Part shown: in pieces, positions 1-7,123 of the stretch | Layout: every line of letters starts with the position of its first letter | Position numbering within the stretch: position 1 is the stretch's first letter | Assembly: GCA_002787175.1 (NCBI GenBank) | Contig: PCWC01000021.1 | Location: 1 to 15,759, forward strand | Source of the DNA: Parcubacteria group bacterium CG11_big_fil_rev_8_21_14_0_20_39_22 | GTDB taxonomy: Bacteria; Patescibacteriota; Minisyncoccia; Phycocordibacterales; GCA-002787175 | Direction: 5' to 3' | DNA: 15,759 bases | Translations under genes and position numbers: made by a program | The notes under the pieces: model-generated | The model's input: only the letters and a program-made list of their open reading frames with translations | The model's database searches: none | Told to the model about the DNA's origin: nothing

Positions 1-426
1 ATTTAAAAGCAAAAACCCGCCATTATTGAAAATCTATTTCAGGGGACATCTTAGGATTGGAGAATACTAAACCTCACATCCACCCCGATACCGCAACACT
101 CCCTTCCCTCCTTTTTCTTCCTACACCCGTCTAAACGACAACCCTACTACGCCCAGAGCCCACGCGGGGCAAGCATAAAACATTTAACTCGATCATTTAA
201 CTTGGAACACTATGTAGTAGTTTTTAATTTCCAATTTCCAATTTTTAAAGAATTTTATAATTCCGTAATTTTCAAACGAAAGGAACATTACCCAATCAAC
301 GAATGAAATTCCAATCTGCTAATCCGCCGCGGCGGACTAATCCTCAAAATGCGGATTCTGTTTTTTTATTCGTATTTTCGTATCTTCATTAGTATTTCGT
401 ATTCCACTCTTTCTTCCTTATTATTT

Positions 427-478
427 AAAATTTTATTAGGTGAATTGGGAATTAGATGAATTAGGTGAATTTTCTCTT
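427..478 (+). repeat. TTAGGTGAATT-type dispersed repeat, copy 1
   Basis: The copy reads AATTTTATTAGGTGAATT followed by further TTAGATGAATT / TTAGGTGAATT units and ends in TTTTCTCTT. It is clearly related to 10254-10311 and to two stretches inside tatD (15241-15278 and 15286-15344). The unit is an ~11-bp word TTAGRTGAATT repeated two or three times with small insertions. Confidence 0.8.
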
Positions 479-492
479 ACCCTCCTCTTTTC

Positions 493-530
493 GTGTTATA
501 TGTTACAAGCTACACGTTACATGATTCATC
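493..530 (+). repeat. GTTACA-type intergenic repeat copy
   Basis: This stretch is built from overlapping words GTTACA, GCTACACG and TTACATGATTCAT. The last word recurs as its reverse complement at 1530-1545. Related strings are at 788-811, 1529-1559, 7214-7244, 7334-7413 and 10177-10196. All lie between genes or at gene ends. Confidence 0.7.
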
Positions 531-787
531 CTAACAACTATTTATTTATCCAATTACTACAAAAATCAAAAAACTCCCTATAAGTATCGAGATAAAAACA
601 GTCGCAAATCCATAAAAGTTTTTCATTTAAAATTTATAATTTTTAGATTTATGATCCCCGATTTGATTTCTGTCTCCTGTTATTTTCGTAATTCAGTTAT
701 CGGTTATTTATCGTCCGCATCTTGAACATTAGTCCGCCGCGGCGGATTAGCAGATTGGAATTTCATTAGTTGATTGGATTAAGTTCT

Positions 788-811
788 ATGTTACACGCTA
801 CATGTTACATG
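788..811 (+). repeat. GTTACA-type repeat supplying a stop codon
   Basis: The words ATGTTACACG, CTACATG and TTACATGCC lie across the 3' end of the minus-strand TPR gene. Read on the minus strand, the repeat gives the final Gly-Met codons and the TAA stop at 805-807, so the annotated C-terminus comes from repeat sequence. Confidence 0.65.
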
Positions 812-1521
812 CCTTTACCCTCATAATGCTCGACCAACTCCTTAAGCTTCTCATTTTCTGGATTTCTCGATAATCCAAGCTTTGCGACATCAAGAGCCTT
901 CGCATCATTTTTAAGTGACTGGCTGTAGAAGCTTGCAAGTTCAAAGTACCACTGAGACATACTCTTGCTATTTTCAATCGCCCTCTCATAATTTTCAATC
1001 GCTTTTTCGGGCTGGTTTAAGTAATATCCATAAAGATTACCCAAATTACCAAAAGGTAAGAAGGTGTCTGGGTAGAGAGCTCCCAGGTATTCCCAAACCT
1101 GCCTTGACCCTTCATAATCGTTTACAAACTTATAATGAAGTCCCATATTCACCCAGTCCTCAAAGGAAGTTGGATTTTCTGCCAAATTATTTTTTGTTTC
1201 CTTTATTTGTGCATCCAAAGTAGCTATAACATCTTCGCTGAAGTAATCAAGATAGGTTATTTTTCGATTTAAATCAGGTTTTTCCACACCAATATCATCC
1301 ACTCTCTCAACCGTTATATCTCCGTCTCCGCTATATTCAAAACCTATTCCATCACCCAAATCAACTTGCCTATCATTCTCTCCACTGTCTACAACTTCAC
1401 TTTCCGATAAATCACCCCTTAAATCACTCCATACATAAAATCCTGCTCCAAAGATTATAACAGCCGCTACAACAATACCCGCAATGTTTTTGAATTTATT
1501 TTCTTTTTTATCCCCTTCCAT
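805..1521 (-). CDS. Membrane-anchored TPR-repeat protein
   Basis: The product has about 238 residues and no recognised enzyme motif. A short basic N-terminus (GDKKENKFKN) leads into one hydrophobic segment at about residues 13-31 (IAGIVVAAVIIFGAGFYVW). This suggests a membrane anchor with the rest outside the membrane. An acidic, Asp/Gly-rich linker follows to about residue 90. From about 110 to 232 there are helical repeats with TPR-type spacing, such as WVNMGLHYKFVNDYEGSRQV, FGNLGNLYGYYLNQPEKAIE and WYFELASFYSQSLKNDAKAL. TPR domains bind proteins; the partner is unknown. A GTG at 1524 lies directly before the chosen ATG and could be the start instead; no clear Shine-Dalgarno site distinguishes them. 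The last codons lie in a dispersed repeat. The gene stands alone, with terminators upstream separating it from the surface-protein gene. Confidence 0.85.
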   Translation of the reverse strand: MEGDKKENKFKNIAGIVVAAVIIFGAGFYVWSDLRGDLSESEVVDSGENDRQVDLGDGIGFEYSGDGDITVERVDDIGVEKPDLNRKITYLDYFSEDVIATLDAQIKETKNNLAENPTSFEDWVNMGLHYKFVNDYEGSRQVWEYLGALYPDTFLPFGNLGNLYGYYLNQPEKAIENYERAIENSKSMSQWYFELASFYSQSLKNDAKALDVAKLGLSRNPENEKLKELVEHYEGKGM

Positions 1522-1528
1522 CACCCCA

Positions 1529-1559
1529 ATATAACATGAATCATGTAACTTGTAACACC
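1529..1559 (-). repeat. GTTACA-type repeat upstream of TPR gene
   Basis: On the minus strand this reads GTGTTACAAGTTACATGATT followed by CATGTTAT, closely matching the copy at 493-530. It lies directly in front of the TPR gene. TATATT just before the start could act as a -10 box, which would make the transcript nearly leaderless; this is speculative. Confidence 0.6.
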
Positions 1560-1560
1560 A

Positions 1561-1595
1561 AAAAACCTCGATTCGCGTAGCGAATCGAGGTTTTT
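1561..1595. terminator. Bidirectional hairpin terminator
   Basis: An 11-bp perfect stem CCTCGATTCGC / GCGAATCGAGG closes a GTA loop, with five A's before and five T's after. It can therefore terminate in either direction. It lies between the surface-protein gene and the TPR gene (both minus strand), downstream of the hairpin at 1676-1705. It would stop leftover read-through into the TPR gene. Confidence 0.75.
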
Positions 1596-1625
1596 ACGTC
1601 CTTCCGTTTTCTGTTTTTTGTCTTT

Positions 1626-1657
1626 CCTAACACCTAAAAGCTAACACCTAACAGCTA
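1626..1657 (-). repeat. CCTAACACCTAAAAG-type repeat, copy 1
   Basis: This block of short words (CCTAACACC, TAAAAGCTAACACC, TAACAGCTA) matches the reverse complement of 12209-12238 at about 27 of 29 positions. Both copies lie within 25 bp of a strong terminator hairpin. Confidence 0.7.
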
Positions 1658-1675
1658 TTTAGGTTTTCCAGGCAA

Positions 1676-1705
1676 CAACAAAACCCGCTTTCGCGGGTTT
1701 TGTTG
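1676..1705 (-). terminator. Terminator of the surface-protein gene
   Basis: A perfect 13-bp stem, CAACAAAACCCGC / GCGGGTTTTGTTG, closes a TTTC loop about 55 bp past the stop of the minus-strand surface gene. The stem itself carries the A/T runs, with no long external T tract on the minus strand. A second hairpin at 1561-1595 backs it up. Confidence 0.7.
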
Positions 1706-1758
1706 TAGCGATCCGCCCAAGAGCGACGGAATCACATTAACTGATTAACGAGACTAAC

Positions 1759-4700
1759 TTAGTAATTGATCGTCTGGCCGTTTAGACCGTTTGCAGAATA
1801 TACGCGGTAACCGTTTGTCCAGTCATTAGATGCCTGAACTGAAGTGGTTGTAGCGTTAGGTGACCATACGAAGTTATTGTTAGTGTCTGCATTGACAGCT
1901 GTCGCGTTACCCATAAGAGTTGCGAGTGACGGATATGCCGCATCTCCCCGAAGGGTTGTCTGAATCGACGCACCTGTTGCCGCACCTGAAACGTCACCTC
2001 GAATTTCGAAGTATCGTGTCTCGCCGGCAGGGATTTGAAGAGCAGTATCTGTACCATTGCTATCAATGTCAATTTGAATATCAGTTGATCCATCAACCCA
2101 CACAGCGTTAGTGTCATCCAACTTACCGCTCGCATTTACTCCCGAAACTGGGTCATTCAACTGACCATCAGGTCCAAGAGTTTCGTAAGCGAAGGCGTTA
2201 ATCGAACTTACCGTAGCTGTAGTTGTCGACAATCGGAATGAGAATGAATCCAAACCGATATTACCCTTTGAGTTAGCTGTTACCTTAAATCGAAGGAGTG
2301 GCTGGTCGCCATTCCTAAGATTCTCTGCAATGCCATCTGATATTCTTTCGACTGTTGGGTAGCTCTTGAATACTCTTATACCGTCAACTGCAGTATCTGA
2401 AGATGATCCGGTATTTATAGTTGTAGCTCCTGTACCCTGAGTTCCTGTTGAATCGTTACCATCGTAGTCAATCTGGACAAGAGCACCTTGTGTACCAGCA
2501 CCTGTTGTACCGATATCCTTAAGGTCAACCTTGATTGTCAAAAGAGTCTCGACATCTCTGTTCAAAGTAAGGCCGGAAACGGTAGAAGTAGCGTATCTTG
2601 TTCCAGCAAATACCGCTTCTCCAACTTGAGTACCGTCTGCCTTGTGTAGAGTAACCTTAGTTATGTTAGCTGGTGTGCTTGAAGCTGAGCTGTTTGACAT
2701 CTGAAGAGCAAGTTTATTCAACGTTATATCTTCATTTGTCGCTCTTAGCTTAAGAACTCCAACAACATTACCTGTAGTTCCAGCAGCAACTATGTCATAT
2801 GAAGGGCTTGAGTCGCTCTTCTCTACTGTAAAGCTTCCGCTTGAAACAACAGTCATAGTTTGACCGGTTGCAGCTGAACCGCTAAGTGTTGCTGTAGAAC
2901 CTGAAGTTACACCAGTTGCTGACAATGTAGAAGCCGCAGGAATGCCGAGCTGGAATGTATTTCCGGCTGTAGCAGAACCTGATAGGTTACACTTGAAAGT
3001 AAGCGTGGATACAACTCCCTTAGGAACAGTTACACCTCCTCCATCAAGCGTAATGGTGTTTGAACCAGCCGCCATAGTTGGGATGTTTGAACCTGTGTTA
3101 AGAGCAGTTGAACCGTTGTAGAGCTTACAACCTGTAAGCTGGGTTGGTGTGTTCGTTCCTGCAAGTGAAATCTTGAACGAAATAAACTTAAGGTCTTCAC
3201 CTGAAGCTGTAGCGTCTACTCTGACATTTGCTAATGTGAAGTCTTGAGTTCCTGCAACAACATTCTGATCTACAGGATCAGCTGAAACGCTGATTGTTGC
3301 CGCAGCCGCCTTAGCAGTCATCGTGTTAAGAGTGATTGCTGAAGAAGGATCCGGAGTTATAGTGTTACCTGTTTGCTGACCTGTAACAGATGTCCACTGA
3401 GTAGAAGGTGTTGTTGAAGCCGCAAAAGTATCATCCGAAACAAATGTGCTTCCCAATTTACCCTTCAAAGTGTATGTATTCTCTCCTACTGGGAAAGTAA
3501 TGGTGTCTGTGAAAGTAACTGTTCCGTATGGTGCTGTTGTGTTTACACCATCAACCGGTCCAGCGACAACTGCACCGTTTGAGTCAACGATTGAGATCTG
3601 AGTTACATTTGCTACCTCATCTCCAGTAGCAGTAGCATTGAATACCAAGCTCTGAACTGAAACTGGCTCACCGTCAACCTTTACTGTAAATCCTCCAAGT
3701 GGCTGATTTGGAACATTGATAGCAACGTTCTGAGCAGCTACTGAATTGGCCTTTGAAACTGTGATCGAACCACCTGAGATGGTTACGACTGACGCATCGT
3801 AAACCGGGCTGGTTGGAGTAAATCCGTTTCCGCTTGTAGGAGGCGTAATGCCGTATCCGTAAAGTTCGCCAGTTACGTTAATATCAGTGATTTTGTAGAT
3901 ATCGAAAGCAATCGTTCGACCTGAACCTGAAACGACATCTCCCTTAACAGAAATCTCTTTGAAAAGACCTTTGTCAATTACGATACCTGAACCGAAGTTG
4001 GCTGTGTAGTATTTACCATCTGAAGAAACTGTTGGGGTATATGCTACGCCGTCAACGTATACCATTACATTAGCAAGGTCGTTGCTTGAAGCCGATCCTG
4101 ACTGATTGAATCTGATCGAGTTCAAACGAACTTTTTCAACTGAACCAGCTGTGACCTTAACCGATGTAAATGTATATCCGTCTGTTCCAACTTCTTTTGT
4201 CTGAGCTGAAGCAGGATCAAGCGTACCCCTTTCTGCTGTAACTGATCCGATAGAAAGTGATGAGTTGATTGTGTGTGCTGCTCCTGTAATCGGAAGTGAT
4301 CCCGAAACAGTTCCCGAAGTGTTTACTCCGACAACTGCTATAGAAGCAACTTGTCCTGCATAGTTTGAAAGGCTTGATGACATGTTACCTGCAATAGTAA
4401 CAGTTTTTGAAGTTCCTGCAGGGATTGTAAATGCCTCGCCTACAAGCGCTTGATTGTTTGAATTCAAAGTCTTTGCAATTCCGATTTGGGTTCCGTTTTC
4501 ATCAAGAAGAACGACTCCCGAAAATACAGCGTTGTTTGCAAATCCTGTTCTCTCAACAGTAAGGGAATTTACTGTAATGTCCGTTGACCCTGCAGTAAGA
4601 GTTACCTTAGTGAAAGGAAGTCGAGCTGCAGATTCTACTGCAAGCTGTGCTCCTGGTTGTGCCGCAGGACTTATTGTAAGTCCTGCAGTTGTTCCCGTAC

Positions 4701-5304
4701 CTGTTCCGGTTCCGGTGCCAGTACCTGTACCAGTACCTGTACCAGTTCCTGTACCTGTTCCGCTACCGGTTTGCACACTAAGTTCGTTTAGCTTCGCTCG
4801 GGTTGATGCACCAACGAAGCCTGTTCCATTTATAAGACCAAGAGGTGTCAAGACTTCAGAAGCATATTTGTTCTGGAATCTTACAACACCTGCCTCTGTA
4901 AGAGCTCCGAAGTAAGAAGTCTCATTGCCTGGTGAACCAACTCCCGTAGAAGCGATATTCACTCCGTCGGCGTTGAGGACCATCTGAAGTTGTTTTACAT
5001 CTTCACCCGTATCTCCCAATGAGAGGTTTCGGCTAAAAACGTAACCGGTTCCCCCGGTAGTTGTACCGCTTCCGCTACCACTACCTGAAGGTGTGCCTCC
5101 CGTAAGGGAAACTCGCACGTTGTCGATAGTTGTTTGATCGGCACTAAAGGACTGAAGCAATCCGATGATTGCATCAATCTGAGTTGCCGTCAAAGCAGCA
5201 TTTGCTGTATTTGCACCTACTCCTCCAACAAGTGAAAGAGCGAATGCGATAGCAACAAACCCTGCGACAAATTTATTTGTCTTAGATTGTTTTGAATAAC
5301 TCAT
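1759..5304 (-). CDS. Giant secreted surface protein with peptidoglycan-binding-like domain
   Basis: The product has 1181 residues. A signal peptide is clear: basic start (KQSKTNK), hydrophobic core at about 12-29, likely cleavage after ANTANA near residue 36. A short helical segment (37-66) is followed by a Gly/Ser linker and a PG_binding_1-like domain at about 88-174 (LSLGDTGEDVKQLQMVLN ... YFGALTEAGVVRFQNKY). Then comes a (Gly-Thr)n linker at about 180-205. The remaining ~970 residues are Thr/Ser/Gly/Val-rich beta domains with recurring units (VVLLDENGTQIG, VTLHKADGTQVGEAVF), typical of Ig-like surface arrays. Only two cysteines are evident in the middle (726 and 772), a possible disulfide. 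The C-terminus carries a WSPNATTTS...DWTNGY motif that I associate with Patescibacteria surface proteins. It is probably an S-layer or cell-surface structural protein; S-layer identity is inferred. The gene is monocistronic, with a long leader and strong terminators. Confidence 0.85.
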   Translation of the reverse strand: MSYSKQSKTNKFVAGFVAIAFALSLVGGVGANTANAALTATQIDAIIGLLQSFSADQTTIDNVRVSLTGGTPSGSGSGSGTTTGGTGYVFSRNLSLGDTGEDVKQLQMVLNADGVNIASTGVGSPGNETSYFGALTEAGVVRFQNKYASEVLTPLGLINGTGFVGASTRAKLNELSVQTGSGTGTGTGTGTGTGTGTGTGTGTGTTAGLTISPAAQPGAQLAVESAARLPFTKVTLTAGSTDITVNSLTVERTGFANNAVFSGVVLLDENGTQIGIAKTLNSNNQALVGEAFTIPAGTSKTVTIAGNMSSSLSNYAGQVASIAVVGVNTSGTVSGSLPITGAAHTINSSLSIGSVTAERGTLDPASAQTKEVGTDGYTFTSVKVTAGSVEKVRLNSIRFNQSGSASSNDLANVMVYVDGVAYTPTVSSDGKYYTANFGSGIVIDKGLFKEISVKGDVVSGSGRTIAFDIYKITDINVTGELYGYGITPPTSGNGFTPTSPVYDASVVTISGGSITVSKANSVAAQNVAINVPNQPLGGFTVKVDGEPVSVQSLVFNATATGDEVANVTQISIVDSNGAVVAGPVDGVNTTAPYGTVTFTDTITFPVGENTYTLKGKLGSTFVSDDTFAASTTPSTQWTSVTGQQTGNTITPDPSSAITLNTMTAKAAAATISVSADPVDQNVVAGTQDFTLANVRVDATASGEDLKFISFKISLAGTNTPTQLTGCKLYNGSTALNTGSNIPTMAAGSNTITLDGGGVTVPKGVVSTLTFKCNLSGSATAGNTFQLGIPAASTLSATGVTSGSTATLSGSAATGQTMTVVSSGSFTVEKSDSSPSYDIVAAGTTGNVVGVLKLRATNEDITLNKLALQMSNSSASSTPANITKVTLHKADGTQVGEAVFAGTRYATSTVSGLTLNRDVETLLTIKVDLKDIGTTGAGTQGALVQIDYDGNDSTGTQGTGATTINTGSSSDTAVDGIRVFKSYPTVERISDGIAENLRNGDQPLLRFKVTANSKGNIGLDSFSFRLSTTTATVSSINAFAYETLGPDGQLNDPVSGVNASGKLDDTNAVWVDGSTDIQIDIDSNGTDTALQIPAGETRYFEIRGDVSGAATGASIQTTLRGDAAYPSLATLMGNATAVNADTNNNFVWSPNATTTSVQASNDWTNGYRVYSANGLNGQTINY
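4687..4770 (-). repeat. Period-6 DNA repeat encoding a Gly-Thr linker
   Basis: About 13 tandem ACN-GGN codon pairs encode an uninterrupted Thr-Gly run between the peptidoglycan-binding-like domain and the beta-rich array. Synonymous codons are mixed (ACA, ACG, ACC with GGT, GGA), so the DNA repeat is imperfect while the protein repeat is exact. A flexible spacer is the likely role. Confidence 0.85.
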
Positions 5305-5467
5305 AATTTTCTTAATAACTAATAATTTCCCCGGTCGTTTATGTTAAAAATAAAGTTGACCGAAAACATTATTGAATCGAGAAACTTCTCCCTGCTTTCA
5401 CTTTGACGTAAAAAGCGAAAACAAAAATTGGTATCTCTATAATTACCTGTCGGTCCTTAAACAGACC

Positions 5468-5506
5468 TGCTGTCTCTCTACAATATAATATTGTATGGAG
5501 ACAGCA
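5468..5506. other. Long imperfect hairpin in surface-gene leader
   Basis: A 9-bp outer stem TGCTGTCTC / GAGACAGCA, a 2-nt internal mismatch and a 7-bp inner stem TACAATA / TATTGTA close a TAA loop. AGACCTG flanks both sides as a direct repeat. There is no T tract, so it does not look like a terminator. In the surface-gene mRNA it would be a stable 5' UTR element about 165 nt before the start codon. Confidence 0.65.
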
Positions 5507-5631
5507 GACCTGTTACCAAACCGAATCAGGATACTGACTAATAATTACTGTCTTTGCTAATAATTAACGATGATATAGATAGAATGGTCGCAACAGATAC
5601 GTTGTAGGTATTTCGATGCAGATTTTCTGAA

Positions 5632-5648
5632 ATGTCTTTAAAAGACAT
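5632..5648. promoter_or_regulatory. Perfect 17-bp palindrome, candidate operator
   Basis: ATGTCTTTAAAAGACAT is a perfect palindrome around a central A. It contains TGTCTTTAA, a motif that recurs as TGTCYTTAA at 5792-5800, 6909-6917 and 7164-7172. The shape fits a site for a dimeric DNA-binding protein; the winged-helix product of 6240-7085 is the nearest candidate. That assignment is inference. Confidence 0.45.
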
Positions 5649-5829
5649 CAGTCAAAGAGTTCTGTACTTTCGCACGTTCTATAAACGATTTCTACACGCA
5701 TTTTTAATGCGCAAGTTTTCATATTAAATTGTCAACGTTCTGCTTCGTATTCTGAAATCGCGCCGACCATAATTTTAGAGACTTTGAAATGTGTCCTTAA
5801 AACACAACCCTCTTCTCTCTCTCCAAAAT

Positions 5830-5859
5830 TTGCAATACCTAATTTCTCAGGTGTTGCAA
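5830..5859. other. 11-bp inverted repeat at presumed 5' end of leader
   Basis: TTGCAATACCT and AGGTGTTGCAA pair over 11 positions (one G-T wobble on one strand) around an 8-nt loop. The element begins just downstream of the candidate minus-strand -10 box. It would form a hairpin at the very 5' end of the transcript, a common arrangement in stable mRNAs. Confidence 0.55.
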
Positions 5860-5871
5860 TCGGTTAGGGTA

Positions 5872-5899
5872 ATTATATACCCTACGTGGCACCCTGCAA
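5872..5899 (-). promoter_or_regulatory. Candidate promoter of surface-protein gene with overlapping palindrome
   Basis: On the minus strand a perfect TATAAT (5877-5872) lies inside an inverted repeat TAGGGTA-N6-TACCCTA (5865-5884), so the -10 box is exactly the spacer between the arms. A weak -35-like TTGCAG lies about 16 bp upstream. The inverted repeat could be an operator blocking RNA polymerase. No nearer promoter to the surface gene is convincing, but the distance of ~560 bp leaves doubt. Confidence 0.4.
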
Positions 5900-5923
5900 A
5901 AATATTATGTGGATAACTCAACC

Positions 5924-5951
5924 GGCAGAAGATTAAACTTCTGCCTTTTTT
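5924..5951 (+). terminator. Plus-strand intrinsic terminator without an obvious gene
   Basis: An 8-bp perfect stem GGCAGAAG / CTTCTGCC closes an ATTAAA loop and is followed directly by TTTTTT, a textbook intrinsic terminator on the plus strand. No plus-strand ORF precedes it in this gap. It may end a small RNA or act against antisense transcription into the winged-helix gene. Confidence 0.65.
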
Positions 5952-6239
5952 AGAAACAAATACAAGCTGCAAAAATTATTACAGACTCATACTGACTCCA
6001 AATATCGAGTCAAATCCCACAATAACCAGTATCTCATAGAAGGTACCTGAAGTCAATAAATTCCCTCTATTATTATTAGTAAGACATAGATGGGTGTAAA
6101 CACCGCCCAGATTCCCCAAATTATTCCCAAATTTAATACGCCGAAAACCACGATTTCGCCTTCAAAAAGACACCCGCCCTACCCCTCATCAGTCAAAAGA
6201 GGTGTTTGTAAAAGACATTTTATAGAAACTCTTTAGACC

Positions 6240-7085
6240 CTACACCAGCGAGTAAGTACTCCATCTCCGTTCCCCTTCTTTTTTAAGGACACCCTCCTCA
6301 ACAAGAGCGAGCAGTTCTCTCTGTATTGTCTTTTCGCTGCAATTCTCTATACCAGAAGAAAAGTCTTTTATATTTTTACCTCCACCCTTACTTGCTATTT
6401 CTATTATTATATCTCTTCTACCCTTCTTCTTCTCTTCTACTTTAGAATGTGCTTTATTATCTGAATTGTTCTTATATTGATCCACAACTCTATTACCAGA
6501 ACTCTCTTTCGGCATATATGAACTCGAGTTAAGGATAGATTGTCTTTTAATAGTCTTCTTGCCGAAGTTTCGATTATCAGAATAAAATGTCTTTTTATTT
6601 TCTCCCTCATTCTCTTCTCGAAGAGAAGTATTGATATCGAAGAAACCGGTTTCAAACGAGGGATACTGTTTGGATTTACTATTTTCTTTTGAAGGACTTA
6701 TGGTTTCCAGTATTAGATTTATTTCACGTTGCAACACAGATGAATTCATTTCCGTAAATGAACCACTGACATACCCCATATAAACATAAGAAGAAGCTGT
6801 CTGAAGCAATCTTCCAAGTTCACAAAAGATCTCACCATTATCTGAAACAGATCTCCCTATAAAAGACGAAGAATGCTCGATCATTTTCAAACAGACTTTT
6901 CTCATATCTGTCTTTAACTGATCATTGTCCTGTAAAAGACTCGCCAACAGATACAGAGCTGCCGATATTTTTTCTGTCTTTTTAAATACAAACAATGAGG
7001 TATTGTCTTTTATAAACCCTTCTATGCCTTTACTATTTAAACTACCCACAATTGAGTCGTTATTTTTTTTGTCTTTTTCTTCCAT
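6240..7085 (-). CDS. Helical protein with C-terminal winged-helix DNA-binding domain
   Basis: The product has 281 residues. Residues ~30-130 look alpha-helical, with a FVFKKTEKISAALYLLASLL start and a GYVSGSFTEMNSSVLQREIN segment. Residues ~131-218 are a polar Ser/Asn/Lys-rich linker. Residues ~219-281 look like a winged helix-turn-helix: GRRDIIIEIASKGG, then NCSEKTIQRELLALVEEGVLKK as the recognition region, ending GERRWSTYSLV, similar to DeoR-type domains. I recall a family with this layout in Parcubacteria genomes but know no established name or function, so none is given. A transcriptional regulator is the natural inference. A near-consensus promoter with an overlapping inverted repeat and TGTAAARGAC direct repeats lies upstream, fitting autoregulation. 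The gene stands alone, divergent from ftsK. The ATG at 7085 follows an in-frame AT-rich stretch without a Shine-Dalgarno site. Confidence 0.8.
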   Translation of the reverse strand: MEEKDKKNNDSIVGSLNSKGIEGFIKDNTSLFVFKKTEKISAALYLLASLLQDNDQLKTDMRKVCLKMIEHSSSFIGRSVSDNGEIFCELGRLLQTASSYVYMGYVSGSFTEMNSSVLQREINLILETISPSKENSKSKQYPSFETGFFDINTSLREENEGENKKTFYSDNRNFGKKTIKRQSILNSSSYMPKESSGNRVVDQYKNNSDNKAHSKVEEKKKGRRDIIIEIASKGGGKNIKDFSSGIENCSEKTIQRELLALVEEGVLKKEGERRWSTYSLV

Positions 7086-7123
7086 ATTATTGCCCTTTAT
7101 GCTGTATTAGACATATTTATATA

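Larger units (their letters stand above)
292..777. repeat. 50-bp inverted repeat pair flanking a 386-bp core
   Basis: The left arm (292-341) and right arm (728-777) are reverse complements at 49 of 50 positions; the single mismatch is at position 301. Each arm contains a 12-bp self-palindrome, CCGCCGCGGCGG, which stands out in this AT-rich gap. The core (342-727) has no ORF and holds other repeat families. This could be a MITE-like non-autonomous element, or two copies of a dispersed repeat that landed in opposite orientation. I see no obvious target-site duplication immediately outside the arms. Confidence 0.85.
1..804. other. Gene-free repeat-rich region at left edge
   Basis: I see no credible coding region here: all frames are short and lack recognisable motifs. 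The first ~250 bases are pyrimidine-rich and AT-rich with no recognised tRNA or rRNA. From 292 to 777 lies an inverted-repeat pair, and within it are a copy of the TTAGGTGAATT repeat (427-478) and a GTTACA-type repeat (493-530). A second GTTACA-type copy (788-811) supplies the last codons and stop of the neighbouring minus-strand gene. The region may contain the end of a gene lying left of the window, but nothing visible supports one. Confidence 0.6.
5305..6239. other. 935-bp gap with structured leader and regulatory sites
   Basis: No ORF with coding character is present on either strand. From the surface gene outward the gap holds a long hairpin (5468-5506), a perfect 17-bp palindrome (5632-5648), a small hairpin CGCATT/AATGCG (5697-5711), an 11-bp inverted repeat (5830-5859), a candidate minus-strand promoter (5872-5899) and a plus-strand terminator (5924-5951). 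Positions 5952-6239 hold only AT-rich sequence and one TGTAAAAGAC motif (6207-6216). If the promoter is right, the surface-protein mRNA has a leader of roughly 560 nt. Confidence 0.55.

Noticed and set aside
1..200. Remnant gene or rRNA fragment at the left edge
   Set aside because: No conserved rRNA string or protein motif was seen in any frame; composition is simply pyrimidine-rich.
427..530. CRISPR array among the left-edge repeats
   Set aside because: Repeat units are short, degenerate and without regular unique spacers, and no cas gene is present.
4454..4915. 153-codon plus-strand frame with a Val-Pro repeat
   Set aside because: It is the antisense shadow of the Gly-Thr linker and flanking domains of the surface-protein gene; there are no start signals or domain features.
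5908..5916. A perfect DnaA box (TTATCCACA on the minus strand) in the 935-bp gap, hinting at a replication origin
   Set aside because: Only one such 9-mer was found; there is no cluster, and dnaA, dnaN or similar genes are not nearby. A single box is not enough to call an origin.
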